From Pegoplata infirma (taxonomy: Eukaryota > Arthropoda > Insecta > Diptera > Anthomyiidae), in assembly GCA_963921195.1 (NCBI GenBank), contig OY992536.1:320681038-320745037 (forward strand): a DNA stretch of 64,000 bases, read 5' to 3'. The stretch's first letter is position 1; every line of letters begins with the position of its first letter. Made by a program: the position numbers and the translations under genes. Below, piece by piece: positions 10,158 to 20,183 of the stretch. A model generated the notes under the pieces. That model worked only from the letters and a program-made list of their open reading frames with translations. It had not been told where the DNA came from and made no database searches.

Positions 10158-11890
10158 ATATGAGGCATTCCACACCAAATGTCCCGCTACTGAAAAATAT
10201 GTGTCCCGTAAATTTCGGAATAGGTTGTTTGGATTGCCCTATATGAAAGGAAATTGCGTTTTTGGTTTTTCAAATTTTCAAAAACTGGGCTTAGGAGGCG
10301 TGGTCAAATATTGGAAAAATTGTCAAATTTGTGGAAACTTGCCTTGATTAAATATTCATCACATTAAAACGGAATACACCACAATCCCAAAAATTTACAT
10401 TCTTATATAGTTTTGTATGGGCTATCGATTATATTTTTTTTTGGAAAATTTTCAGAACCAGTTCTGAAATTTTCAATTAAAAAAAAAGGCAATTTATTAA
10501 AAATCCGCCACTTTTTTTATACCCTCCAACCACAGTATTGGGGGTATACTCACTTTGTCATTCCGTTTGTAACGCATCGAAACATCGGTCGGGGACCCCA
10601 TAAAGTATATATATTATTGATCCATGATCGATTCTAAGACATTCTGTGAATGTCCGTCTGTCCGTCCGTCCGTCCGTCTGTTTGTAGATAACACAATGCA
10701 GTCCAAAGTAAAATAGCTAGACTCCTGAAGTTTGGCATAAATATGTCTCATGTTCATAGGCTGGTTAAGTTCGTGAATGGGCAAAATCGGTGAAGGGGAA
10801 AAAAGTTCCCCCTTGAAGAACTGAACCAACCTCTGAATAAATACACTTTTTTATATGTTTTTTGTATTTTTGTTAAATAAATAAAACATTTGGTATAATT
10901 ATCGCTATGGGAAGGAGATCTAAAAGTCCCCCACTGACACCCATCACCCCCCGCCCTCCCCAAAAAACGCCCTTGACAACTTTTTTTTTATTTTTTTTTT
11001 TTACATTTTGGAGGGTATAATAGATTCGGCACAGCCGAATTTAACACTCCCACTTGTTTTTTTAAATTTTTTTTTAAAGTTTAGATGTTTGTCCATCCAC
11101 ACAAAAAATTCAGAAATCGCATTTGAATTTTAAATTTCATAACAATTTTGTAATTTGCTTGTATTTTCTTGTTTTAACATTGCGAATGACTACTATTAAT
11201 TGCATAAATATTACTCATACGCTCTGTTGAAACAAGAAAATACAAGCAAATCACTAAATTGTTATGAAATTTAAAATTCAAATGCGATTTTCTCGAAAAA
11301 AAAAAAGAAAAACGCGTTTCTGAATTTTTTTGTGTGGATAGACAAACATCTAAATTAAAAAAAAAATAAAAAAAGTGGCCGGATTTTTGATAAGCTGACT
11401 TTTTTAAAAAATGTTCTGAACAGGTTCTGAAAATTTTCCAAAAAAAAATTTTTTAATCGATAGCCCATACAAAACTATATTAGAATTTAAATTTTTGAGA
11501 TTGTGGTGCATTCCGTTTTAATGTGATAAATATTAAATCAAGGCAATTCGCCACAAATTTGTCCATTTTTCCAATATTTGACCACGCCTCCTAAGCCCAG
11601 TTTTTGAAAAATTGAGAAACCAAAAACGCAATTTTCTAAATCCATACAACCTATTCAGAAGTTTACGGTACATATAGGCCCTTACCACAAGAAAACAAAA
11701 AGTTTATTTTAACAAAAGTTTTATTTTACATTTCAAATGTTTAATACATTTTTTGAAAGTTGATTTTAAAAACAAAAACAATTTGTATGTAAATAAAATT
11801 AAAAGCAGCTTTTAAATATATTTTATTTTTCTATGGTAAGGCTGATAATTTTTTCCCCTGGAAATTTGGTGTGGAATGCCTGATATGTCA
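10158..11890. mobile_element. 1.7-kb foldback element, GCATTCCACACCAAA ends
   Basis: The left end GAGGCATTCCACACCAAATG is mirrored by the right end TTTGGTGTGGAATGCC near 11870. The left arm carries ACGCAATT...CAAAAACTGGGCTTAGGAGG near 10240-10300. Its complement is at 11580-11630. The symmetry centre is near 11190-11220, between AAACAAGAAAATACAAG-type blocks. The family B copy at 10515-11058 interrupts the left arm. About 170 bp near 11680-11850 lacks a partner. An extra inverted terminus, GTGTGGAATGCC, lies at 10054-10065, outside the left end. A half copy of the family lies at 22727-23222. Confidence 0.8.
10515..11058 (-). mobile_element. Family B repeat nested in a foldback arm
   Basis: Read on the minus strand it starts AACAAGTGGGAGTGTTAAAT with a TTCGGCTGTGCCGAA hairpin. 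It contains the GACR core at about 10652-10680 (GTCCGTCC on the plus strand). It ends in a TA-rich block and ATACCCCCAATACTGTGG...GGGTATA. It matches the family B copy at 59167-59878 but is shorter. The flanking foldback sequence joins across it, showing that B inserted after the foldback. Confidence 0.8.
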
Positions 11891-12378
11891 ATTTGTTACA
11901 AATGAAAGGACAAACTTATAATTTCCATCTAATTTTTATGAAAGATATAAAAATAAAAAATAGAATAGAAAAATATAGTATTTCTGTTTTGGACACTAAG
12001 CCATCATCCATTGGCCCTTATCTATACATATGAAAATTCATCAAACAATATGCATAAAGAGGACAACAAAAAAAAAAGAATATAAAAAACGCGAGATAAA
12101 GTTCTAAAAACAAAAAAAAACAACAAATCGAATCTACGGATGTTGGAATACTTTTACGTAACCACCGTAAAGTATCAACACAAAACATCACGTTTTCAAA
12201 CTACACAACACCAATACGAAATAGACCAATTCAGTTAAAGGCCGGATGTTGTCGGTGGTGTTGTTGTTTTGAAATGTCGTTGCTTCTTTTTTTTCTTTTT
12301 CACATTTTGTTTTAGTTTTTGTATTTTAGATGACAAACATGATTTTATTACATATTCATATGTTTGAATATGTATGTA
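11891..12378. other. AT-rich DNA, no gene seen
   Basis: I see no coding signal. CGGATGTTGTCGGTGGTGTTG near 12241 is the only GC-richer patch. Confidence 0.45.
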
Positions 12379-14022
12379 CAGTGCCGGTCAAAAAAATAGC
12401 ACCAATGACAAAATCTCTATTCATTCAATTAAAACAAAATATTAAGTGCGTATTTGTTTAAAGTAAATATGCAAAACTCTTATACTAAGTATAAACCCCT
12501 TAAATATTTTTACTTTTTCCAAAAATTGTGGACGGTTCTTTTTTAATGATCGATATTTTAAAAAAACTTTGAATCAGTGCAGGCAATAAAATAGCACCGA
12601 ATGACAAAATTTCTTTAAAAAAATTAATATTGTTTTAATTATTTAAATAAAAGTGTTAAATATTAAAGAAAGATAGTTTTTATTTATAAAAAATTTAATT
12701 CATTACAAAATTTGAAATTTATTTTCAAAAAATATGACGTGGAAGGTATTACACTCCTCAAAAACGTACTTTTGTAAAAAATATGATTTCTGAACATAAA
12801 CCATATTCTGAAATAGGACAATTTGTTGGATGTGCTTATAAAATGATTGGAAATTCAACAAAATTAACTTTAGAGCTTGAAAAACTTAGTCACAAGCGAT
12901 GTTTGTCACCATTAGTGGTTCGGTGTTTGTAATGACAATGGAAGAAAGCCCCATCTACGGCAGCTCCAGAGCTAAAAAAGTACAGCAAATGGCGAAAATG
13001 GTTGTCAAAGATTACAAAACAACAACATTAACGCTTGTAGATTCGGAAAAGTGCGCCTACTCTCACTTAAGCATGCTGCAAGTTGTTTGAAGTTTGCTAA
13101 CAGTAACTCAAAATGAACAGCTTAAAAGTGGATCAATGTTCTATGGACAAATGAACCCATTGTTGTTTTATTTTGAGACATAGGATCACATACCTACGTT
13201 ATAAGACCCTAAAACGCGGAATTCAATCCAAAATTCGAAATAAAAATAACTTAAAATGGTGCTTATGGTGTGGGGGATAATTTCCTCCTGATGAGTGGGG
13301 TTCATATATTGGACCATGGCTCACATATTGGACTAGATCAACCGTGGATATACACTTAACGTTTATATCCTCCAGAAAGTAATGTTACCATAAGTTTCTG
13401 AGCAAATGCCACTAATTTAGGCCTTTTAGCACATCAATTACCCAAAGCATGATGGGAAATTGGCGAAAAATTGGGTCTGGACAACAAAGTAAACGTGATG
13501 GAATGGCCTGGTGAGTCCCCAGATATAGACTAAATCGATAGTTAATGGACAGCTATATAGAAGGGAGTGTCTCGAATACAGCCAACTTGTAATGAAGCTC
13601 TTTGGGTGGCTGTTCAGCAAATCTGGAACTCAATTTCGAATTAAAGATCCCAAATTCTCGCAAATTCGGTACAAAAACGTTGTACAGAGGCAATTGTCAA
13701 CAATGAGCACTCGACAATTTTTTTTTTAATATTTAAAGATATCAAAACAATACTGAATTCATAATTCATTCGTTTTTCAAATTTAAGAATTAAATTTTAA
13801 TACAAAAAGTACTGTGGTGCTGAGTTTTTTTGAAGTTTTTTTAAAAACTCTGAAAATTTTTAATAAAATAAAAAACCGAATTAGCCTTTTCTTATGTAAT
13901 ATTGTTTCACACTCATGTAAGTATCTTATGACACGTTGTCAGTGGCATAAGTTAAAATTGTTAAAAAAAACCAACGAAGAAAATTTTGTTTTATCCTGGT
14001 GCTATTTTTTTGACCGCAGCTG
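12379..14022 (+). mobile_element. Tc1-like DNA transposon, full length but dead
   Basis: The element is bounded by inverted ends CAGTGCCGGTCAAAAAAATA and, read inward from the right, CAGCTGCGGTCAAAAAAATA. Both are followed by GCACCA. TA dinucleotides flank both sides (12377-12378 and 14023-14024), the target duplication expected for Tc1/mariner. The length of 1644 bp is typical of a Tc1 element with one transposase gene. The transposase frame is broken throughout. Confidence 0.92.
12735..13740 (+). pseudogene. Tc1-family transposase relic (IS630/Tc1/mariner)
   Basis: An intact member would encode a transposase of about 340 residues that cuts and pastes DNA using a DDE/DDD RNase-H-like fold. 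Here the similarity is spread over several frames with stops. Visible pieces in order: PYSEIGQFVGCAYK near 12800 (helix-turn-helix region); KWINVLWTNEPI near 13125 (first catalytic D region, with the usual DES changed to NEP); GVGDNFLL near 13270; VNVMEWPGESPDID near 13489-13530 (normally ending in the third catalytic acidic residue after SPDLNPI); ALWVAVQQIWNSIS near 13597; and QKRCTEAIVNN near 13670. The frame at 12899-13090 is an out-of-phase fragment. Several frameshifts and stop codons rule out function. The assignment comes from motif order and spacing and from the matching ends. Confidence 0.85.
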
Positions 14023-14506
14023 TATGTGTGTGAAAATATTTCTCTTTTAACTGTTATAGTTTAAGATAGAGGAAATAGCTACGGCATTTTTTATTCATGT
14101 TTGTTTTATCTATGTTTTTTTTATTTTTTAAAACAATTGCCATTCTTTTATTCAATTACTTTATGCCACTCGTAGCGACATAAATTTATAGTATTTAAAG
14201 TATTTGCAGTCACAATTGGTAACAGTTTTTCTCTATTTGTTTAACAATTTTAGCGCTGTGTTGCGATGGAAATTGTTATTAATATTTAAAAAAATGAATA
14301 TATGCTAAAGTGAATACAATTACACCAATTAGGTGGAGCTTAATATTATTTTATGAAATTAAATTTGTCATATAAGCGGTGGGATTTAAAGTTTAACAAT
14401 CAATTATATTATATGTTAGTAGTTTGGAATGATATCACAACTATGCGTATGAGTAATATTATATTACTTATGCGTTATGTGGTACTAAAAGGGAATTTTT
14501 AATATA
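14023..14506. other. AT-rich DNA, no gene seen
   Basis: It contains a small palindrome, ATGCGTATGAGTAATATTAT, at about 14442-14475. The same GCGTATGAGT motif occurs near 11215, 22725, 47390 and 47415. I see nothing coding. Confidence 0.45.
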
Positions 14507-15202
14507 CCCAGCAAAACTTAGATTACCAAATAAGGTATAAAATATGGTATAGGATCTCTTATTTTATACATTGCAGCATTGATGATTTTAACAGGCGATG
14601 AGACTCAAAGTAATGCATCCACATTATCACATAGAATACCAGTAAGGTATAAAATAAGTCATAAATTTATAACGAAGAATACAAGTAAGGTGAAATAATA
14701 TAGCATACCAGAAGAAAAGATATAAGGTGTTACGAGTAGTGAAAAAGTAATTTTGTATTAAATTTTCTCACGTGATTGTAAGTGAGTGTAAGTAGATAAA
14801 ATATGCTCGTGAGTGTGTCGTTAGAAATTTCCTGTCGTGAGCCCATCTCTAGTTTTAACTTGTGCATTTTTTTATAAAATAATTATTTTTTATGTTATTG
14901 TAATGCATTATGCATTCAATTATAAATAATTCATTATTTCAAACTTTCAAATAATACATAATGTAACCAAATGTAAGTCATCCATGATTTAATGTTTAGA
15001 AATAATAAATATGAAATACATTTTTTCCAATAATCATGCCTTACGTAGCAAATTATTAGTAATGCATTATTTTTCACTTGAAAATATTACGTTGTGGAAC
15101 AACTGTTTGGTAAGACATCCTAAAATAATGCTACAAATAAGGTATATACATTACCTGGTAATGTGTTATATAATCACTACCCATTACCAAAGTTTTGCTG
15201 GG
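14507..15202. mobile_element. TIR element, CCCAGCAAAAACTT family, copy 1
   Basis: The ends are CCCAGCAAAACTTAG on the left and CAAAGTTTTGCTGGG on the right, with TA on each side. The interior is rich in AAGGTATAAAATA, TTACCTGGTAATG and similar motifs. A related copy lies at 56239-56665. It has no coding capacity. A Tc1/mariner-type origin is possible from the TA flanks. Confidence 0.7.
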
Positions 15203-15204
15203 TA

Positions 15205-15690
15205 TGAACGAAAAAATACAAACGCAAGAGTGATGTTAAAGCATTGTCAAAAGTTGTATGATCTATTTGTATACCATCTTCAAAATGCTATCAGAAGATC
15301 AAATTGATACCATCGATGTACGCTAGATTAAAGTGTTTAAAAAGTAATTTAAAAAAGCAATTTTTTACTAAAAAAATTTTTAACGAACTATTTAACTTCA
15401 AAAAATATATTTGTGTTACAGACTTAAAAAATTTTCAAAATTTTTTGGTAAACTTCGAAAATTTTCAAAAAAAAACCCAATGCGCTATAAAACCATTTAA
15501 ATGTTTTTAACATGATAATGTTTTTAGTTGGGTATCTAATTTTAAAAATGATGCAGGGCGCCACCTCAGTTTGACTATATAAGCTACAGACCAACAAAAA
15601 AAAACTTGGACTTGGATAATAATCCACCTACTGGTGAATAAAATAATAGTTCACCTGCTAATGAATAAAACCGTTTTTCACCAGCTGGTG
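15205..15690. other. AT-rich DNA, no gene seen
   Basis: It contains AAATTTTCAAAA-type simple motifs. Near 15620-15700 a motif (CACCTGCTAATGAATAAAA / CACCAGCTGGTGAATAA) repeats three times with about 33-bp spacing. Confidence 0.5.
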
Positions 15691-16316
15691 AATAACACGT
15701 AATATAATACATTTTTTCATAAAATTTTTTTTTATAATTTTTTTTTTCGTCAAATTTCTTTTTTTCATCAATTTTTTTTATCAAATTTTTTATTATAATT
15801 TTTTTTCATAAGGGTTCAAGTTAAAAAAATGCAGAAGAAAAATTAAATTTCTAAAAACTATAGACATTTCTGGTATTCCCATACCGGTTTCAAACACCCT
15901 AGTTAGTTTTATCATCAGTAGGATTTTAAATGTCGGTTTGTCTTGTTAATGGAAATTGTTTTTTTATATATGTGAATATTTATAGTTTCTACAGAATAAA
16001 TTTTAACAGTTTCCAACACTACAATTCTATTTCTAGCAATCTCATACTTTTTCTCAACTTTTTTGTCTCTTACATTATTTCGCCAGGTTTTTTTTTTCAT
16101 TTTTTTTGTTCCATAATTTTTTTTTCATCAAATTTTTTGTTATCATTTTTTTTTTTCATCAAATTTATTTTTGTCACCAATTTTTTTTTTTTATCAAATT
16201 TTTTTTTATAAAATTTTTTATTACATCAAATTTTTTTTTCGTCAAAAAATTTTTTTTTTCACAATTTTTTTTTTCATCAATATTTCTTACACCAAAATTT
16301 TTTTTTTCATTTAAAT
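15691..16316. repeat. T-rich minisatellite (TTTTTTTCATCAAATT), interrupted
   Basis: Units of roughly 17-30 bp with the core TTTTTTTCATCAAATTTT occur at about 15700-15808 and 16080-16316, on both sides of a truncated MITE. A related stretch is at 18900-19012. The F-rich peptides predicted here (15930-16357) come from the T runs. Confidence 0.8.
15809..15995 (+). mobile_element. Truncated palindromic MITE, TAAGGGTTCAAG family
   Basis: It starts TAAGGGTTCAAGTTAAAAAA and follows the left half of the full copy at 29101-29385 through CCCATACCGGTTTCAAACAC and TCATCAGTAGGATTTTAAAT to the central TATATATGTGAATATTTATAG. The right arm is missing. Confidence 0.8.
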
Positions 16317-16470
16317 TTGTATACTTGTGTTTCCAATTATTCGACCCTGCCGGTTAACCGGTTAGGACATTATTCGAAAATTGACGAAAATTAATTAATC
16401 CGTTATTCGGGTCGATTAATCGGAAAAATTGGCGGTTAATCGGTTAATCGTCAAAAACATTTAAAAATTA

Positions 16471-16716
16471 ATATTTTGCCTTTAAGTAAACGATTTATTA
16501 CAAGTAAAGTAACAAAAAACAAAAGTATTTTAAGTAAAATTTCATTTTTAGTCTTTGTACAATGTTTAAAAGGGTTAAAGGGTTAAAAAATTAATATTTT
16601 GCCTTTAAGTCAACGATTTATTACAAGCAAAGTAACAAAAAACAAAAGTATTTTAAGTAAAATTTCATTTTTAGTCTTTGTACAATGTTTAAAAGGGTAA
16701 CACAAAACGCAACCAC
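16471..16716. repeat. Near-identical 123-bp tandem duplication
   Basis: ATATTTTGCCTTTAAGTAAA at 16471 recurs at 16594 with one change, and the two units differ at only a couple of positions over 123 bp. The duplication must be young relative to the decayed array next to it. Confidence 0.85.
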
Positions 16717-16829
16717 TTGCAATTTAGAAATAATAAAAATTTCTAAATTTTAAGTGGGTTTTTCTGAATTTTAATCGGGTTTCTTTATTTATAAAATTAA
16801 TTTTTAAAAAATTAAATTTTTTTTTCAAA

Positions 16830-17440
16830 CTCTGAATATCCATTGAGATTTCTGAATTTCAATTGGCTTATCTTAGTTTCAATTGTTATTTCTGAATTTC
16901 AATTGTAATTTTGAATTTTAATTGTGCTTTTCAGAATTTCAAATGGTGGCTTCTTAATATCAATTTTGATTTACTTTTCTGATTGATTTGAATTTACTTT
17001 TCTAAATTTCAATTGAGATTTCTTAAATTCATTACCTATTTGGAAATTCAATTATCTTTTCTAAATTTTGTTTTAGAAGTTTAAATTTCAATTTTGCTTT
17101 TCTAAATTTTAATTAAGATTTCAGTCAGCTTCTGTAAATTTTAATTGGGATTTCAGAAATTTGGTTGTGCTTTTCAATTTTGTGAAATTGGGAGTTTTAA
17201 TCAAGATTTCAGAATTTCAATTAGCTTTTCTGATTTTGAATTGAGGTTTTATAAAATTCTGCGTTTCTAAATTTTTATTGGGATTTCTGAAATACAATTG
17301 GGATTTCCGAATTTTAATTGGGATTTTCAATTTGGCGTTTTAAAATTTCAATTGGGATTTCTGAATATCAATTGGTGTCTTCTAAATTTCAATTTGGCGT
17401 TTCTAAACTGTTAATTGCTGGTTTCTGAATATTTTTTTCT
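16830..17440. repeat. Decayed array of GAATTTCAATTG units
   Basis: About 25-30 diverged units of the form TTTCTGAATTTCAATTGGGA appear with variable spacing (about 20-30 bp). The unit is the same as the clean arrays in the arms of the foldback at 61344-63631. Heavy decay suggests this array is much older. Confidence 0.8.
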
Positions 17441-17664
17441 GTAGTTTTGCCTCTTTTTTCGGAAGTGTTTGTAAAAAAGAAACAAATTATAGTAGAATAT
17501 TGAGACAATAATATTAACCGGTTACTCGAACCATTTTAACCGATTAATCGGGTCGAATAGTTATTTGCGGTATAGATTATTTGTTTCGACATTAACCGAA
17601 GTTGAGGCGATTAATCGAGGAATCGGTTAATCGATTAACCGAGTTGGAAACACTATTGTATACT

Positions 17665-18725
17665 AGAGTGGCTCGTTTTTGGGCTTTTCTCTCTGATCAA
17701 ATTCTAATACCCGCCAAAAGTGTCGGTCCCTTAAGAGTAACTCACATGCAAAATTTCACTTCGATCGGAGTTTATCTTCTGTCTCCACTTTGAGCTTCAA
17801 AATTGGGGTTTTCGCAAAAAAGGACTTTTTAAAAAAAAATTTAGGTTTTTTTATTAATATTAATTGAATAATTATTTTTTTATTAAGAATTACCATATAA
17901 TTACAAATCATATAATAATTTTACCTAACCGAGAACTGGTAACAATGACCTTCGTCTCGTTGTAGCGAAATAGACCAAGGCCTCTGGTGGGAATCGAACC
18001 CACGACCCCAGACTCATAGCCTAGCACGCTACCAACTAGCCTACTGGGGCGCCTCATATATAATTGAATAATTATTTTTGTATAATATTTGATCGTAAAT
18101 ACCTAAATATAAAATTTAAAGATTTTACGGTATCATTAACCCGTTCAAACTTGATACCAAAAAAATGGCATCATTTTGGGGGCGTTCTCAAAACACCTTT
18201 TTTCAAAATTTGAAAATTTGTTTAAAAAAAAATTTTAAATATACCATTTTTTCTTTCTGAATTCATTAAGAATACCTTAGAGAAGAAAAATGTGAAATAT
18301 GACGGATATCCGTCGAGCCACTTTTCGGGAATCGCGGGGGGAAATTAGCGGATTTCAAGGAAATGTTGGTTTTTATCAATAATTTGGATTAATAAAATCT
18401 TATAAATTTCATTTTTGTGCAAATTAACAGTTTTATGGTGTTGTGGCATTCTATTATATAACTTTAAGTCTGTCATGAAATTTTACAGATCTAGGACGTC
18501 TTAAAAATATTTATCATCAACAAAATAAATATTTTTTATTGAATGGGTCATATTTGACTCCCTACCAAGAAGGATTAACGATTATTTTAAAGATAATATA
18601 ATAATACGAAATAATAGTTGGGGTAAAAAATACAAAAGCCGTTTTATACTTGTTTATAGCACAAAATTTAAGCTCTAAACTTCAAATTTTCCGCGGGGGT
18701 TATTTTTGACCCCCAGCCAATGTGG
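17665..18725 (+). mobile_element. Half copy of the GGGTGGCTCG foldback
   Basis: The sequence from GAGTGGCTCGTTTTTGGGC to CAGCCAATGTGGGTTT follows one arm of the complete foldback at 45233-47049. It covers the TCTCTCTGATCAAATTC, GATCGGAGTTTATCTTCTG and ATGGCATCATTTTGGGGGCG blocks. The second arm is absent. A SINE is inserted at 17880-18060. Confidence 0.85.
17880..18060 (-). mobile_element. tRNA-derived SINE with perfect 19-bp target duplication
   Basis: TAATTGAATAATTATTTTT is present at 17861-17879 and again at 18061-18079. On the minus strand the 181-bp insert begins with a tRNA-like head. This has an A box GGCTAGTTGGTAGCGTGC (about 18028-18045) and a B box GGGTTCGATTCCCACC (about 17986-18001). 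It then has a non-tRNA body and an AT-rich tail near 17880-17920. The homologous foldback arm at 45395-45430 shows the empty site. The length and duplication fit LINE-driven retroposition. The head resembles an elongator tRNA, but the acceptor stem pairing is incomplete, so it is not called a tRNA gene. Confidence 0.9.
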
Positions 18726-18727
18726 GT

Positions 18728-18890
18728 TTAATAATGATTAATTGAATAAAATAATTACAAGAATCATAATAAATACATTTGATAACATCTATCGCATGGG
18801 GAAGGTGTCCCCCAACGTCTCCCACCAAAACCCCATAAACTCTCCTCCCCACAAAAAATGTCTCTGAATTTTTTTTTTGTTTTTTATTTT
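18728..18890 (-). mobile_element. Family B fragment
   Basis: The block ATCGCATGGGGAAGGTGTCC with CCCCATAAACTCTCCTCCCC resembles the ATCGCTATGGGAAGGAGATC / CCCGCCCTCCCC part of the family B copy at 10905-10975. The ends are missing. Confidence 0.5.
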
Positions 18891-19015
18891 TTTTTACATG
18901 TTTTTTATTATATTTTTTTTTCATCAAAAATTCTATTTTCTTCAAAAAAAATTTTTCACGAAAAATTTAGTTTTCATCAAATTTTTTTTTTTCATAATTT
19001 TGTTTTTCATGAAAA
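18890..19015. repeat. T-rich minisatellite (TTTTCATCAAA)
   Basis: Irregular TTTTTTCATCAAA and TTTTTCACGAAAA units are of the same type as 15691-16316. Confidence 0.65.
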
Positions 19016-19017
19016 AG

Positions 19018-19164
19018 ACCAGGGGGTAATTATGTAACTTGATAGTCGCCAATCGTATCGTTTCCATCTTTATTCCATTACCATATAGTGTCATTTTATT
19101 GTAATAGAATAATGAGCAAACGATGACGATTGGCGATTATCAAGTTACATAATTAGCCCCCAGT
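19018..19164. mobile_element. Short palindromic MITE, GGGGGYTAATTATG ends
   Basis: GGGGGTAATTATGTAACTTG on the left is the inverted counterpart of CAAGTTACATAATTAGCCCC on the right. The match continues through GATARTCGCCAATCGT. Arms are about 38 bp around a ~70-bp middle. Confidence 0.8.
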
Positions 19165-20183
19165 TATTTTATTTTCCTTTTTTTATTATTCATACTAAAT
19201 TTTTATTATGTCTCTAAACGGCTTTTAAATGCATTCGTGCACATGTCTGGTAGAAACTAAAAAAGGCTTCATAAATTGCCTCCACAGCACTTTTTCAAAT
19301 TATACTCGTTTGATAATAAAATTAGATATTGTAAGCTTTGTCTTTAACGTATTGCATCTCCCAAGGCCCTGTAATTATTATTTTGTCATTCACTGTATAA
19401 GATTCATCAGAAACATATATGAAACTCTTTTTTTTTCTGAATAAAATGTTCAAATAAATAACTTCAAAAAACCTTAAAAATCTATTTTTATTAAGTTATA
19501 AATCTCAGCTTAAACTAACTTTATCTGCACCGTGGTGTTTCATTTACTCAACAAAATGTTTTAAATGCTAAAACCAAAGAGCACAAGAAAAAAGTAATAA
19601 ATTTTCTATAGAAATAAGAAACAAATGGCAAGCACAGAAAATCGTTATACTAAATTATGTACGAGTATATTTAAAAATTTACTTACCCATTCGAAAACAC
19701 AGAACTTGCAAGAATTGAAAGGCATAAACAATAAAAATGCAAGAATAATATAGAGAGTGGGTAAGTGGGTGCTTTATTTTAGCATACTAACGACCGTGAA
19801 GCAAATTTTGTGTTATATTCATCTTTATAAAAGTGATTTACATTTACATGCATAATTTCCATGAAACCACAAAATTCAAATGAAGTGTCTAAAACAAATG
19901 CATTAATATTGTATAGTAATAATAATGTAAGAAAATACTTATTTTATTAAGAATTTGGAGTGTTTTTGCATATTTGTTAATGTATTTAATAGTTTGCGTA
20001 GAAGTTGTAGGAGGAATTTGAATTATTCCCTGGAAACAAATTTGCATTATAAAAGGAATTGATGAAAATATATTAAGAATACAAAAGTGTTTGACAATCG
20101 AATCACGATCGAGAACTACAATTTGACTAAATACAAGAATTTAATGAATAAATACACATGTCTTTATTTAGGGGCCCCCGGTG
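19165..20183. other. AT-rich DNA, no gene seen
   Basis: No repeat boundary or coding signal was recognised. It could be single-copy intron or intergenic sequence. GC-rich GGGGCCCCCGGTG directly abuts the next element. Confidence 0.45.

Larger units (their letters stand above)
16326..17655. mobile_element. 1.33-kb TIR element with 9-bp target duplication
   Basis: The 9-bp sequence TTGTATACT occurs at 16317-16325 and 17656-17664. Inside it the ends are TGTGTTTCCAATTATTCG and, inward from the right, TAGTGTTTCCAACTCGG. Both ends carry clusters of GGTTAACCGG / GATTAATCGG motifs. The centre holds a 123-bp tandem duplication and a decayed array of GAATTTCAATTG units. The element at 34876-35594 has similar ends and the same TTAATCG motifs. 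No transposase is visible, so the superfamily is left open. Confidence 0.8.

Noticed and set aside
17980..18050. Functional tRNA gene on the minus strand
   Set aside because: Pol III boxes are present, but the acceptor stem is incomplete and the 19-bp duplication and AT-rich tail show a SINE.
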